Origin: Chitinophaga pinensis
GTDB lineage: Bacteria > Bacteroidota > Bacteroidia > Chitinophagales > Chitinophagaceae
Direction of reading: 5' to 3'
DNA length: 64,000 nt
Assembly (NCBI GenBank): GCA_943333125.1
Contig: CALQSB010000001.1
Coordinates: forward strand, 62,001 to 126,000
The notes beneath the pieces are model-generated. The model was not told the origin of the DNA. It saw only the letters and a list, made by a program, of their open reading frames with translations, and did not search any database. Shown in pieces: positions 35,345-43,829 of the stretch (position 1 is the first letter of the stretch; every line of letters begins with the position of its first letter). A program made the position numbers and the translations under genes.

Positions 35345-37162
35345 TTATTGAGTCCTTCTGACTCTGAATGAGCCGGAAATAACATAAGGGGTGTTAGTGG
35401 GAGCCCCTCCGAAAATAGTACCGCTGTAATTACCTGAAATGTATTCACCAACGATTCCGTATTCGGTTATGTTAACTGGAATAGGTGAGGTAATAATGGT
35501 AGAGTCTGAAATATCACTTGTATAATATCCCACCAAATTTTGAGTACTACCGCTAGCAATGCCGGATTGAGTGAAATAGAAAGAAATGTTTCTGTATGAG
35601 TTAGGATTACCGGGAACTATGGCATTCCCATGTACCTCGATTCTAGATTGGATTGTTTGAAGATTGACAAAACTAAATATGCTGTCAGTAGGTGCTGTGA
35701 TGCTATAACTGACGCCATTGATAGTGTAGTTGATAAACTGTTGCGTGGAAACACCACATGCCTGCAAATTACCTACTGCATTGATTCCATTGTTGAGAGT
35801 ATAAATCAAAGGGCTGCTTTGTTGCATGCTATTTCTGTCCTCACCAATAAAGGTTACTGATTCAGATCCGTTACAAATGATGGTAGAGAAATCGAAAGCA
35901 CCTGCATTGTCCAATGCATAACGGTAATAAGAACTGTTTTTCAACATCATCACATATCCATTATTTACCGGTGCATTGCTGCAATCAGTGACGGTGCCAG
36001 TAACATTGGCAAGGTTGATTGAAGAGATGGGGATGGTGATAGTGCCCAATGAAATGTTGGTATTGGTTGTGCTGAATGTTTGAGTGTAAACAGGCGTTCC
36101 GCAAGAGAAATCGGTGAATACTTCAAGTTTAAGTGAGGTGTTGTTAGGAACAGCGCCGTGCACATAACCAGAAGAATCAGTCAACCCATATCCGGCATTG
36201 TAAGGATTGCTCACTTCCGAAATTTTCACCCATGCAAAGGCAACAGGAGCGCCATCGCCATCAACAACCGTGCAGTTGAATTGAACGTAATTGCTAGGTA
36301 CATCGCAATTCCAGAAAGAGAAATGGCTTACACTTCCTACATAAGTATTGCCGGTTTTGGTAGCCGATCCTTCTTGTTTCCACAATCCCAGGTTTTCATC
36401 GAAATACCAAAGTGGGATAGTAGCCGGAGCGGTTCCGGCGATGGAGGCTGGTAATGGAAAGGTTATGGTTGCGCTTTGGCCAGTAGTGATGTTCAATACC
36501 TGACCTGCATCACCGGTCAATTCCACAGCAGCCATACCATATGTTTGCAACACTTTCAAAGCTCCGTCGCTGTCGATACCTCTCAAATCACCGGGCATGA
36601 TTTGAGCCAGGTTGGGAGCGGTAGGGTTGAGCCAGTGTACAGAAACATTAACAGTGCCTGAATACGGTGTACTGTTGGATGAAGTGAAGTCGCTGATAGC
36701 ATTGGAAGGGAAGTTGATAGACATTCCATTAGGTAAACTGACTACACCGCCTGAAGTCGCGTTAAATGAACCTGCCGTTGTTTTGGGAAGCAGCTGTATT
36801 CTAAAAAAAGCCGATTTTCCTTCTTCGGCTATAAAAGTTTTAATGCCTTTGAAGTAGCCGGGATAGGTCACAGAAACCATGGCGGCGTTTTTAATCACAT
36901 TGTTCAGGCTGAAACTGAAGTAACCATATTCGTCGGTCATGATGGTAGCATTACCAAATTTAACGGTAGCGCCGCTGACTGCTTGGTTGTTTTCATCTGT
37001 AACAAAACCGGATACAGAGGCATTTACTTTTGTGGTAAGATCAGGAATCTGATCGGAAGGATTATTGATGCTTCCATCAACATTTTTCTGACAAGACCAT
37101 AAAGAAAACAATGAAAAAAGAAGAACAATTAATTTCGATTTTTTAAGTAAAAATGCATTCAT
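35345..37162 (-). CDS. Lipoprotein with carboxypeptidase-regulatory-like domains
   Basis: Start is the ATG complementary to 37160-37162, which places a proper lipoprotein signal (MNAFLLKKSKLIVLLFSLFS) with lipobox Cys24 (LWSC); an upstream in-frame ATG adds 20 residues. The 605-residue mature region opens with a carboxypeptidase-regulatory-like beta-sandwich (ASVSGFVTDENNQAVSGATVKFGN). A long central part follows with a ZU5/GAIN-like look (GGVVSLPNGMSINFPSNAI, ATIPLWYFDENLGLWKQEGSA), then two further Ig-like units (FNCTVVDGDGAPVAFAWVKI, NVTGTVTDCSNAPVNNGYV). Likely cell-surface or periplasmic. No enzymatic residues are recognised. Confidence 0.82.
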   Translation of the reverse strand: MNAFLLKKSKLIVLLFSLFSLWSCQKNVDGSINNPSDQIPDLTTKVNASVSGFVTDENNQAVSGATVKFGNATIMTDEYGYFSFSLNNVIKNAAMVSVTYPGYFKGIKTFIAEEGKSAFFRIQLLPKTTAGSFNATSGGVVSLPNGMSINFPSNAISDFTSSNSTPYSGTVNVSVHWLNPTAPNLAQIMPGDLRGIDSDGALKVLQTYGMAAVELTGDAGQVLNITTGQSATITFPLPASIAGTAPATIPLWYFDENLGLWKQEGSATKTGNTYVGSVSHFSFWNCDVPSNYVQFNCTVVDGDGAPVAFAWVKISEVSNPYNAGYGLTDSSGYVHGAVPNNTSLKLEVFTDFSCGTPVYTQTFSTTNTNISLGTITIPISSINLANVTGTVTDCSNAPVNNGYVMMLKNSSYYRYALDNAGAFDFSTIICNGSESVTFIGEDRNSMQQSSPLIYTLNNGINAVGNLQACGVSTQQFINYTINGVSYSITAPTDSIFSFVNLQTIQSRIEVHGNAIVPGNPNSYRNISFYFTQSGIASGSTQNLVGYYTSDISDSTIITSPIPVNITEYGIVGEYISGNYSGTIFGGAPTNTPYVISGSFRVRRTQ

Positions 37163-37271
37163 GTTGAAAATGGTTATTAATAATAAATAAAAATAGGGGG
37201 ATAGATTCGATTGTTTAATCAAATGCCCTGCGAATATAGTTGTTTTAGGGAATTCAAAACATTGCTTTTTA

Positions 37272-37736
37272 CTATTTTATACTTCCGTTCAACCAGCTTC
37301 CATCTAAGCTTACACCTTCAAATTTTTTGTAGAAGTTGATTGCAGGTTCGTTCCAGTCAAGTACCTGCCAGGTCATTCCTTTGAAATTCAATTCTTTACA
37401 CACTTCAATCAATTGGTCGAACAGCATTTTTCCGATGCCTTTACCCCTCATTGGTTCCGTAACGATAATATCTTCGAGGTACATTCTTTGCCCTTTCCAG
37501 GTACTGTATCTGATATAATAAAGGGCGAATCCGACAATAGTTTTTGATTGATTTTCATGTGTAAGTTCGGCTACATAAGCCCACCAAACAGGATTGGGTC
37601 CAAATCCGCTGGATACAAAATGATCAAATGAAACGGTAACTTCTTCAGGAGCCTTTTCATACAAAGCCAGTTCTTTAATCAGTTCCATCATTTGGCTGCA
37701 ATCTGCTTGCTCAGCTTTTCTTATGTTGATGTTCAT
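37272..37736 (-). CDS. GNAT family N-acetyltransferase (diamine acetyltransferase-like)
   Basis: The 154-residue acetyl-CoA-dependent acyltransferase has NIRKAEQADCSQMMELIKELA, the motif-A loop TEPMRGKGIGKMLFDQL for CoA, and DWNEPAINFYKKFEG. The pattern LALYEKAPEEVTVS and WKGQRMYLEDIIV is that of spermidine/spermine acetyltransferase-like proteins (SSAT group). The substrate is not determined. It lies between two lipoprotein genes on the same strand, 12 bp after one of them. Confidence 0.87.
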   Translation of the reverse strand: MNINIRKAEQADCSQMMELIKELALYEKAPEEVTVSFDHFVSSGFGPNPVWWAYVAELTHENQSKTIVGFALYYIRYSTWKGQRMYLEDIIVTEPMRGKGIGKMLFDQLIEVCKELNFKGMTWQVLDWNEPAINFYKKFEGVSLDGSWLNGSIK

Positions 37737-37748
37737 TGAAAAATTTAA

Positions 37749-38504
37749 TTAGTTATGATCAATCATCGTGTAAGTTACTCCGTAAGAGCCATCAGCGAAA
37801 TAGCCTCCATTATTTGGCTGATATTCGCTGTGAAAAAACTTCCGATATACCATGCCAATGCCTTTTGAATATTTTTCTTGGCTGAAATTGACTTCGCTGT
37901 AGCTGCCGGGATCATCTGGAATTCCGATAATTTCGTCGCGCTGATTTACGGTAAGCGTATTATCGAGATTGAAACTGCCAACCACATCCGCTCCACCCAC
38001 ATTGCTGTATACATAATTCCAGTTATCGAGATATCTTAATAATGAATTTGCAGAGTACGTATCAATATATGAATTGCCTTTCCAGGTAACGCCATCTTTA
38101 ATGGGCATCTGTAATTTTATATAACGGAGATTGTTTTCAATGAATTCTAAGTTATTACCGGTATTAACGGACATGAATGTAGCATCGGGAGCCCATGAAT
38201 AATTTTCATCTTTTCTGATGAATCTGAAAATGCGATAGGCTGGCCTTCCCAGATTATCTGTAATCAAAGAATCGGTGAGGTATTTTACCTGATAAGATAC
38301 TGTAGTATCGCGGGTTCCAAAAGAAAGATAAATTAATGAATCTAACTTGTAGGTAATGTATTTTCCTGTCTGTGAAGGATTATAATCAGCAATGGAAGCA
38401 GAAGAATAAGTTTCGGTCTTTTTGCAGGAGGATAAGTAAAAATTTAAAAGTAAAAAGTAAAAAACAAAAAGCCATTTGTTGATATTGAAATTATGTTTTT
38501 TCAT
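37749..38504 (-). CDS. Hypothetical lipoprotein
   Basis: A 251-residue protein with a lipoprotein signal peptide ending in lipobox Cys27 (FYLSSC). The mature part is beta-rich (KYITYKLDSLIYLSFGTRDTT, GKSYID-like GNSYIDTYS, GIGMVYRKF, YGVTYTMIDHN). It looks like the small periplasmic lipoproteins common in Bacteroidota in which a tracked-conversion region ends with a GIGMVYR-type strand. I recognise no function. It is 12 bp upstream of the GNAT gene and probably in the same transcript. Confidence 0.7.
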   Translation of the reverse strand: MKKHNFNINKWLFVFYFLLLNFYLSSCKKTETYSSASIADYNPSQTGKYITYKLDSLIYLSFGTRDTTVSYQVKYLTDSLITDNLGRPAYRIFRFIRKDENYSWAPDATFMSVNTGNNLEFIENNLRYIKLQMPIKDGVTWKGNSYIDTYSANSLLRYLDNWNYVYSNVGGADVVGSFNLDNTLTVNQRDEIIGIPDDPGSYSEVNFSQEKYSKGIGMVYRKFFHSEYQPNNGGYFADGSYGVTYTMIDHN

Positions 38505-38550
38505 TTTGTACTAGTTTAAAACAAACTTATGAAATCGAATTTTATTTTAC

Positions 38551-38706
38551 AACGCAACGTCCCCTTCGGGAGACAATGCTGAGAATAAAAAAAGCTTTTA
38601 CAATTTAATTCAAAAATCAGCAACCAACGCAACGTCCCCTTCGGGAGACATTGCTGAGAAACACCAAACGCCAAACAACTTCCCCCTTTAGGGGATTGAG
38701 GGGGCT
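38551..38706. repeat. Repeat island: twin 34-bp copies plus GC-rich hairpin
   Basis: AACGCAACGTCCCCTTCGGG plus AGACAATGCTGAGA at 38551-38584 is repeated at 38626-38659 (one mismatch, A to T), 75 bp apart. It is followed by ACCAAACGCCAAACA and a GC-rich hairpin repeat (38677-38706), which reaches the 3' end of mnmA. Confidence 0.75.
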
Positions 38707-39805
38707 ATCCTCGTTGAATAATTCCTCCACCAATCACATCATCGCCTTCATAAAAAACGGCGCTTTGTCCGGGTGCCACACCTTTAACATCATCGTAAAA
38801 TATAACTTTTACTCCATTTTCGGTAAGGGTTAGCTGACTTAATGCACCTTTATCTTTATAACGAATTTTGGTTACCGCATCCATACTTTCATCAGGGCCT
38901 TCATATTTAATCCAGTTGAGGTTTTTTACAAACATTTCTGTTTTGTTTAAATCTTCTTCTGCACCCAGAACTACAGTATTGGTTTCGGGGATTATTTCTG
39001 TAACGAAAGCTGGTGATCCTAAAGCAATATCGAGGCCTTTTCGTTGACCTACCGTATAGAAAGGATAACCTTTGTGTTTTCCTAAAATTTTCCCTGATTG
39101 ATCAATAAAATTTCCGCCGTCTACTTTTTCTTCTAATCCTTCTACTCTTCGTTTTAAAAAACCTCTGTAATCATTATCGGGTACAAAGCAGATTTCGTAA
39201 CTCTCATTTTTTTTCGCCAGCTCTGGATAACCGAAATCATGTGCCATTTGACGGATTTCTGTTTTATGATAAGTGCCCAAAGGCAAAAGCGTTCTTTTTA
39301 ATAAATCCTGTTGCAATCCCCATAAAGCATAGCTCTGATCTTTAGTTTCATCTTTCCCTTTTCGTATAAAATACCTTCCATTGGTATGCTGATGAATTTG
39401 AGCGTAATGTCCGGTAGCAATAAAATCGCAACCCAAAGCATCAGCTCTCTTTAGAAGCGCACGCCACTTGATATGCGTATTGCACATTACACAAGGATTG
39501 GGCGTTCTTCCGGCAAGATATTCTTCAACAAAATTTTCGATTACAAAATCTCCGAATTCTTCTCTGATATCTAAAATAAAATGAGGGAAGCCATGTTCTA
39601 CAGCAGCCATACGGGCATCGTTGAAACTATCGAGATTGCAACAGCCAGTTTCTTTTTTATTGGTTACGCCTACACTAGTGGCATAGTCCCACGTTTTCAT
39701 GGTAATACCCACCACTTCATAGCCTTCTTTATGAAGCATCAAAGCCGCCACGGTACTGTCGATACCGCCGCTCATGGCCATTAATACTTTTCCTTTTTTA
39801 CTCAT
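38705..39805 (-). CDS. mnmA: tRNA-specific 2-thiouridylase MnmA
   Basis: The 366-residue enzyme thiolates U34 of tRNA Lys/Glu/Gln at the 2-position, with sulfur from a carrier protein. It has the PP-loop SGGIDST at 12-18, catalytic Cys105 (NPCVMC) and Cys206 in YEICFVPD, KDQSYALWGL, and the C-terminal beta-barrel (APGQSAVFYEGDDVIGGGII). Length fits the family. The stop codon sits in the edge of a GC-rich repeat. Confidence 0.97.
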   Translation of the reverse strand: MSKKGKVLMAMSGGIDSTVAALMLHKEGYEVVGITMKTWDYATSVGVTNKKETGCCNLDSFNDARMAAVEHGFPHFILDIREEFGDFVIENFVEEYLAGRTPNPCVMCNTHIKWRALLKRADALGCDFIATGHYAQIHQHTNGRYFIRKGKDETKDQSYALWGLQQDLLKRTLLPLGTYHKTEIRQMAHDFGYPELAKKNESYEICFVPDNDYRGFLKRRVEGLEEKVDGGNFIDQSGKILGKHKGYPFYTVGQRKGLDIALGSPAFVTEIIPETNTVVLGAEEDLNKTEMFVKNLNWIKYEGPDESMDAVTKIRYKDKGALSQLTLTENGVKVIFYDDVKGVAPGQSAVFYEGDDVIGGGIIQRG

Positions 39806-39821
39806 GATGATTTCTCTGGGG

Positions 39822-39829
39822 CAAAGATA
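39822..39829 (-). promoter_or_regulatory. -7 element of mnmA
   Basis: TATCTTTG on the minus strand, full consensus, 17 bp before the mnmA ATG. No clear -33 element. Confidence 0.45.
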
Positions 39830-39837
39830 CTAATAAT

Positions 39838-39985
39838 GTTTATGGTTTGGGGTTTGGCGTTGTTTTGTTTATTATTGTTTTTATATATTTTTCAATAAAT
39901 TTCAAAAAATTATTAAGTTGAATTATTTATTCCAATAAGCACAACACCAAACGCCAAACAAGCGCAGCGACCAAACGCCAAACAT
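39838..39985. repeat. ACCAAAC/GGTTTGG repeat pair
   Basis: GGTTTGGGGTTTGGCGTTG (about 39844-39862) faces ACACCAAACGCCAAACA (39945-39961) and a second ACCAAACGCCAAACA (39970-39984), separated by AGCGCAGCG. This is the reverse of the copy at 30919-30945. Confidence 0.6.
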
Positions 39986-40032
39986 TTTAATTTTTTCCTT
40001 TTTCCTTTTGATTTTTGATTTATTTTGCACCC

Positions 40033-40827
40033 ATGCAACAATACTTAGACTTATTAAAACACATCAAACAAAACGGGACTGATAAAAGCGATCGTACAGG
40101 CACTGGCACCAGAAGTTGTTTTGGTTATCAGATGAGATTTAATTTATCCGATGGTTTTCCAATGGTTACTACCAAAAAAACACATTTAAAAAGTATCATT
40201 TACGAATTGCTTTGGTTTTTGAAAGGCGAAACCAATATTGCTTATCTGAAAGAAAATAATGTTTCCATCTGGAATGAATGGGCTGACGAAAATGGCGATT
40301 TAGGTCCGGTTTATGGCAAGCAATGGCGCAGCTGGGAAGGTGCGGATGGTGTGGTTGTAGATCAGGTAAAAGAATTAATCCATACCATAAAGACTAACCC
40401 CGATAGCCGTCGCATGATTATCTCCGCATGGAATGTGTCTGATTTGCCAAAGATGAAACTGATGCCTTGTCATTGTTTGTTTCAGTTTTATGTGGCTGAT
40501 GGTAAATTGAGTTGTCAGTTATACCAGCGCAGTGCCGATGTATTCCTCGGTGTTCCTTTTAATATTGCTTCTTATGCATTACTAACGATGATGATTGCCC
40601 AGGTTTGTGATTTACAATACGGAGATTTTGTTCATTCATTTGGCGATGTGCATTTATACAACAATCATTTCGAACAAGCTGATCTGCAATTAACACGTAC
40701 TCCATTTCCATTACCGCAGATGAAAATCAATCCTGACGTAAAAGATATTTTTGGGTTTAAGTTTGAAGATTTTGAACTGGTGAATTATCAGAGCCATGCG
40801 GGGATTAAGGCGCCGGTTGCTGTATAG
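40033..40827 (+). CDS. thyA: Thymidylate synthase
   Basis: The 264-residue enzyme makes dTMP from dUMP using 5,10-methylenetetrahydrofolate. The start at 40033 gives the standard [12 protein letters not shown]-terminus. Motifs: [19 protein letters not shown], the nucleophile Cys146 in [11 protein letters not shown], and [21 protein letters not shown]. Length equals E. coli ThyA. A -7-like element (TTATTTTG, 40020-40027) lies only 5 bp before the ATG. FolA, which regenerates its cofactor, is 1.5 kb downstream. Confidence 0.98.
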   Translation: MQQYLDLLKHIKQNGTDKSDRTGTGTRSCFGYQMRFNLSDGFPMVTTKKTHLKSIIYELLWFLKGETNIAYLKENNVSIWNEWADENGDLGPVYGKQWRSWEGADGVVVDQVKELIHTIKTNPDSRRMIISAWNVSDLPKMKLMPCHCLFQFYVADGKLSCQLYQRSADVFLGVPFNIASYALLTMMIAQVCDLQYGDFVHSFGDVHLYNNHFEQADLQLTRTPFPLPQMKINPDVKDIFGFKFEDFELVNYQSHAGIKAPVAV

Positions 40828-40828
40828 A

Positions 40829-41101
40829 AATGTAAAATGTAAAATATCCAATAGCCCGCCCCGAAACCTCGGGGTAAAATGTAAAAGTGGGTTTTGGGAA
40901 ATAAAAATGTCAGTGTGTCAAGTAAAATAAATCTAACGAATTTCTAAAACTGCCTTCGTGAAACTTAGTGCCTAAGTGTCTTTGTGGCTGAGAAAAATGT
41001 AAAATGTAAAATGACTTGTCCCGAAAACTCGGGATCCAATGTAAAATAGCCTGCCCCGACACCTCGGGGTAAAAGTGGTATATCGGAAATAAAATTGTCA
41101 A
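40829..41101. repeat. Palindromic repeat array after thyA
   Basis: This 353-bp gene-free stretch holds three short palindromes of one type: CCCCGAAACCTCGGGG (40859-40874), TCCCGAAAACTCGGGA (41019-41034) and CCCCGACACCTCGGGG (41054-41069). They sit in a background of AATGTAAAAT words and a shared tail GTAAAAGTGG...GGAAATAAAA.TGTCA that occurs twice (40880-40913 and 41070-41101). A segment of the type CTTCGTGAAACTTAGTGCCT followed by AAGTGTCTTTGTGGCTGAG lies at 40952-40990. Confidence 0.75.
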
Positions 41102-41180
41102 TATCTCTGCGAATAGCTCAACAGTTTAGGCAATAAAGCAGAATCCGAAACTGAAAGAATATTAACTATATAGAAATGTT

Positions 41181-41750
41181 ATGGCAAATGATTTTTTAGA
41201 CAGCGCGAAGAAACAACTTGAGTATTACAAAATGCTAGGAGAAAAAACATTTTCGCAGCTAACTGACGAACAACTTTTCAGACAATTAAATGAAGAAAGT
41301 AATAGTATTGCGACCATTGTAAAACATTTGTGGGGAAATATGCGTTCACGATGGACAGATTTTTTGACAACAGACGGAGAAAAAGAATGGCGACAAAGAG
41401 ATGCTGAATTTGATAATGATATTGCTGACAGAGCTGAACTTTTAGAAAAATGGAATGAAGGTTGGACTTGTTTATTTAACGCAATAAATTCATTGACAGA
41501 AAACGATTTGACAAAGGAAATATTTATACGTAATCAAGGACACACAATAACAGAAGCTATAAACCGTCAACTTGCTCATTATCCCTATCACATTGGACAA
41601 ATTGTGTTTATCGGAAAATTATTATGTAACGAAAATTGGACTTCACTTTCAATTCCAAAAGGAAACTCAAAAGAATATAACGCTGACAAGTTTGCTAAAC
41701 CAAAACACAAACAACATTTTACTGACGAGTATAAAAATGAAAAAAAATAA
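41181..41750 (+). CDS. DUF1572 (DinB-like) family protein
   Basis: The 189-residue protein matches the DinB/YfiT-like four-helix bundle family DUF1572: NDFLDSAKKQLEYYKMLGEK, SIATIVKHLWGNMRSRWTDFL, WRQRDAEF, and the second metal-site helix RQLAHYPYHIGQIVFIGKLL. The His positions in KHLWGN and AHYPYHIG would bind a divalent metal. Function is not established in the family; some relatives are thiol transferases. The gene uses rarer codons than neighbours only mildly and is flanked by a repeat array upstream. Confidence 0.85.
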   Translation: MANDFLDSAKKQLEYYKMLGEKTFSQLTDEQLFRQLNEESNSIATIVKHLWGNMRSRWTDFLTTDGEKEWRQRDAEFDNDIADRAELLEKWNEGWTCLFNAINSLTENDLTKEIFIRNQGHTITEAINRQLAHYPYHIGQIVFIGKLLCNENWTSLSIPKGNSKEYNADKFAKPKHKQHFTDEYKNEKK

Positions 41751-41757
41751 CTTACAA

Positions 41758-42141
41758 CTATTTTAATTTAAATTGATTCTTTTTCGCCGTAGAAATGCTT
41801 GATGAGAATATGGCAATAAGTTGATTTACTTCCAAGAGTACGTTTTGTAATTTTTCATTTGTTATTATCGGCTTCTCTTTAATAATACGCAGGTTTATTC
41901 TTGTTTCTCTCAATTCTTTTAATGCAATTTTCATTTTATGAATAAAGTCAGCACGGCTTTCCGCTGCTTGAGCTTCGCCATATAATAGGGCAGGAGCGGT
42001 GCCACTTTTTGATAACTGATATTCAAGATTATTGGCTGAACGAGAATTCGGTAGTAAATCACAAATCTCCAAACATGAACAAGCCAATTTAACCAGCCTA
42101 TCTTCAAGATTATATTTTAGAATAGTTTTTTCCATAAACAA
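41758..42141 (-). CDS. Four helix bundle protein (S23/23S-intervening-sequence family)
   Basis: The 127-residue all-helical protein has NLEDRLVKLACSCLEICDLLP, LEYQLSKSGTAPALLYGEAQAAES and FIHKMKIALKELRETRINLRII, which are the signatures of the TIGR02436 four-helix-bundle family. Such proteins are frequently encoded in intervening sequences of 23S rRNA genes or as stand-alone genes in Bacteroidota. No rRNA is present here. Function unknown. Met1 or Met3 may be the start. It converges on the DinB-like gene with 7 bp between. Confidence 0.87.
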   Translation of the reverse strand: MFMEKTILKYNLEDRLVKLACSCLEICDLLPNSRSANNLEYQLSKSGTAPALLYGEAQAAESRADFIHKMKIALKELRETRINLRIIKEKPIITNEKLQNVLLEVNQLIAIFSSSISTAKKNQFKLK

Positions 42142-42227
42142 AGAAATTACTGTTTTAAAATTCTACAAAGGATTAAATACTAATTTTCATTAAGAATAAA
42201 ACGACTATTCGATGAGAAAAATCCCTC

Positions 42228-42275
42228 GGTTTTACATTGGATATTTTACATTTTACATTTTACATTTAATATTTA
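42228..42275. repeat. TTTTACATTTTACATTT array
   Basis: A run of ATTTTACATTTTACATTTTA-type words directly upstream of folA is the reverse complement of the AATGTAAAAT arrays at 10708-10757, 40829-40850, 40993-41013 and 50872-50911. Confidence 0.65.
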
Positions 42276-42288
42276 ATCCATTACTCTC

Positions 42289-42296
42289 TAAATTTG
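42289..42296 (+). promoter_or_regulatory. -7 element of folA, probable leaderless start
   Basis: TAAATTTG is a full consensus match, and the folA ATG begins 3 bp after it. TTTA at 42265-42268 at a 20-bp spacing may serve as the -33 element. Transcription would begin at or within a few bases of the start codon. Confidence 0.5.
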
Positions 42297-42299
42297 CTC

Positions 42300-42788
42300 A
42301 TGATTTCACTCGTCGTCGCCGCCTCCACCAACAACGCCATTGGTAAAAACAACCAACTGCTCTGGCATTTGCCTAATGATTTGAAGTTTTTTAAAAATAC
42401 TACCTGGGGTGGTGTAGTGATCATGGGCAGAAAAACTTTTGAGTCTGTAAATAAACCATTGCCCGGAAGATTGAATATCGTGATTACATCAAATAAAGAT
42501 TGGGCTGCAGAAAATGTGATAACTGCAAATAGTTTGGAAGATGCGCTGGAAAAAGCCACGGCCGCCCATTACAAAGAAATATTTATCATCGGTGGCGGAG
42601 AGATTTACAGACAAAGTCTTGCGATAGCTAATAGAATTTATTTAACCAGAGTTCATACCCAAATAGACGGTGATACTTTTTTTCCAGAATTAAATTCAGC
42701 GGAATGGAAACTGGAATCCGCCAATGAATGTAAATCAGATGAGAAAAATGCTTTTGATCATACGATTGAGGTGTGGGACAAAATTTGA
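42300..42788 (+). CDS. folA: Dihydrofolate reductase
   Basis: The 162-residue enzyme reduces dihydrofolate to tetrahydrofolate with NADPH. The ATG at 42300 gives MISLVVAASTNNAIGKNNQLLWHLPNDLKFF, with the conserved Trp22 and the catalytic Asp27; a TTG two codons upstream is not needed. IMGRKTFESV and the IIGGGEIYRQSL region complete the family pattern. Paired functionally with thyA upstream. Confidence 0.97.
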   Translation: MISLVVAASTNNAIGKNNQLLWHLPNDLKFFKNTTWGGVVIMGRKTFESVNKPLPGRLNIVITSNKDWAAENVITANSLEDALEKATAAHYKEIFIIGGGEIYRQSLAIANRIYLTRVHTQIDGDTFFPELNSAEWKLESANECKSDEKNAFDHTIEVWDKI

Positions 42789-42845
42789 CAATTAGATGCC
42801 GACGAAGGTCTTTGACCGAGTCTTTAAAAGTAAATGGTTTTAAAG

Positions 42846-42984
42846 GTTTAATTAGTTCAAAAGGTTCAACATGTCCCGATCACCAACCTATTGAACTAAT
42901 TAAACATTTTGAACCTTTTGAACAAAAAAACACAAATAATATAACGCCATTGCCTTCCCCCCTTCGGGGGAAATGAAGGGGGCT
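42846..42984. repeat. Nested inverted repeats plus GC-rich hairpin
   Basis: GTTTAATTAGTTCAA (42846-42860) is perfectly inverted at 42891-42905. The overlapping GTTCAAAAGGTTCAA (42855-42869) is perfectly inverted at 42909-42923. A GC-rich hairpin repeat (CCCCC TTC GGGGG, 42954-42984) follows and contains the apparent start codon of the next gene. Confidence 0.8.
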
Positions 42985-43797
42985 GCCAAACAAAATTTAT
43001 TGTATTCCAAATTCACCATAGCTAAAAAGTATCTCCAATACCTGCTGACTTCTTCTAATGGAAAAGGCCACGGCATGCATTCGCCTTTTGTTTTTGATTT
43101 TATTGTAAATGTGTTGAATGATAAAACAGCACATTCAGAATATAAAAAAATCGAACACATCCGTAAGGAGTTATTGAAAAACAAAAACACAATTGAAGTA
43201 GAAGATTTCGGAGCGGGCTCGGGTATAATCAAAACCAATATTCGGCGAATTGATAAAATTGCAGCTTCATCTTTGAAGTCAAAAAAATATGCACAGCTTT
43301 TATATCGGGTAGTAAAATATTACCAACCCAAACAAATCGTTGAGATAGGAACTTCATTTGGAATTACCACTTCTTATCTGGCAACAGCCAATCTTGATTC
43401 AACTGTTTTTACACATGAAGGGGCGCCACAAATCGCTGATATTGCTACAGAAACATTCAGGAAATTATCTTTATCTAATGTCCAATTAAAAAAAGGTGAT
43501 TTCGCCATAAGTTTACCGGCTACAATTTCGGCAATGAACACTATTGATTTTGCATTTATAGATGGCAATCATCGAAAAAAACCGACATGGGAATATTTTG
43601 AATTATTATTGACTAAATCAAATGAAAATTCAATATTTATATTTGATGATATTCACTGGAGTATAGAAATGGAGCAGGTTTGGAAGGAAATCACCCTACA
43701 TCCTGCTGTAACTTTAAGTATTGATTTGTTTTTCATTGGAATTGTTTTTTTCAAAAAAGACTTCAAAGTAACACAGCATTTTAGCGTACAATTTTAA
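42973..43797 (+). CDS. Class I SAM-dependent methyltransferase
   Basis: A 274-residue O-methyltransferase-like protein. The N-terminal segment YLTSSNGKGHGMHSPFVFDFI (in shorter pieces here) is typical of a Bacteroidota subgroup. The SAM-binding motif is QIVEIGTSFGITTSYLA, then IDFAFIDGNHRKKPTWEYFE and SIFIFDDIHWSIEMEQVW. Substrate unknown. The only ATG ahead of the conserved region lies inside a GC-rich repeat, so the first six or so residues (MKGAAK) are repeat-derived. A TTG at about 42997 is the alternative start. Confidence 0.83.
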   Translation: MKGAAKQNLLYSKFTIAKKYLQYLLTSSNGKGHGMHSPFVFDFIVNVLNDKTAHSEYKKIEHIRKELLKNKNTIEVEDFGAGSGIIKTNIRRIDKIAASSLKSKKYAQLLYRVVKYYQPKQIVEIGTSFGITTSYLATANLDSTVFTHEGAPQIADIATETFRKLSLSNVQLKKGDFAISLPATISAMNTIDFAFIDGNHRKKPTWEYFELLLTKSNENSIFIFDDIHWSIEMEQVWKEITLHPAVTLSIDLFFIGIVFFKKDFKVTQHFSVQF

Positions 43798-43829
43798 TTT
43801 TTCATAACTTCGGCGCAATTTATAATACT

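Noticed and set aside
38551..38659. Possible CRISPR array
   Set aside because: Only two copies of a 34-bp repeat with a 41-bp spacer, no cas genes, and the repeat resembles nearby dispersed elements.
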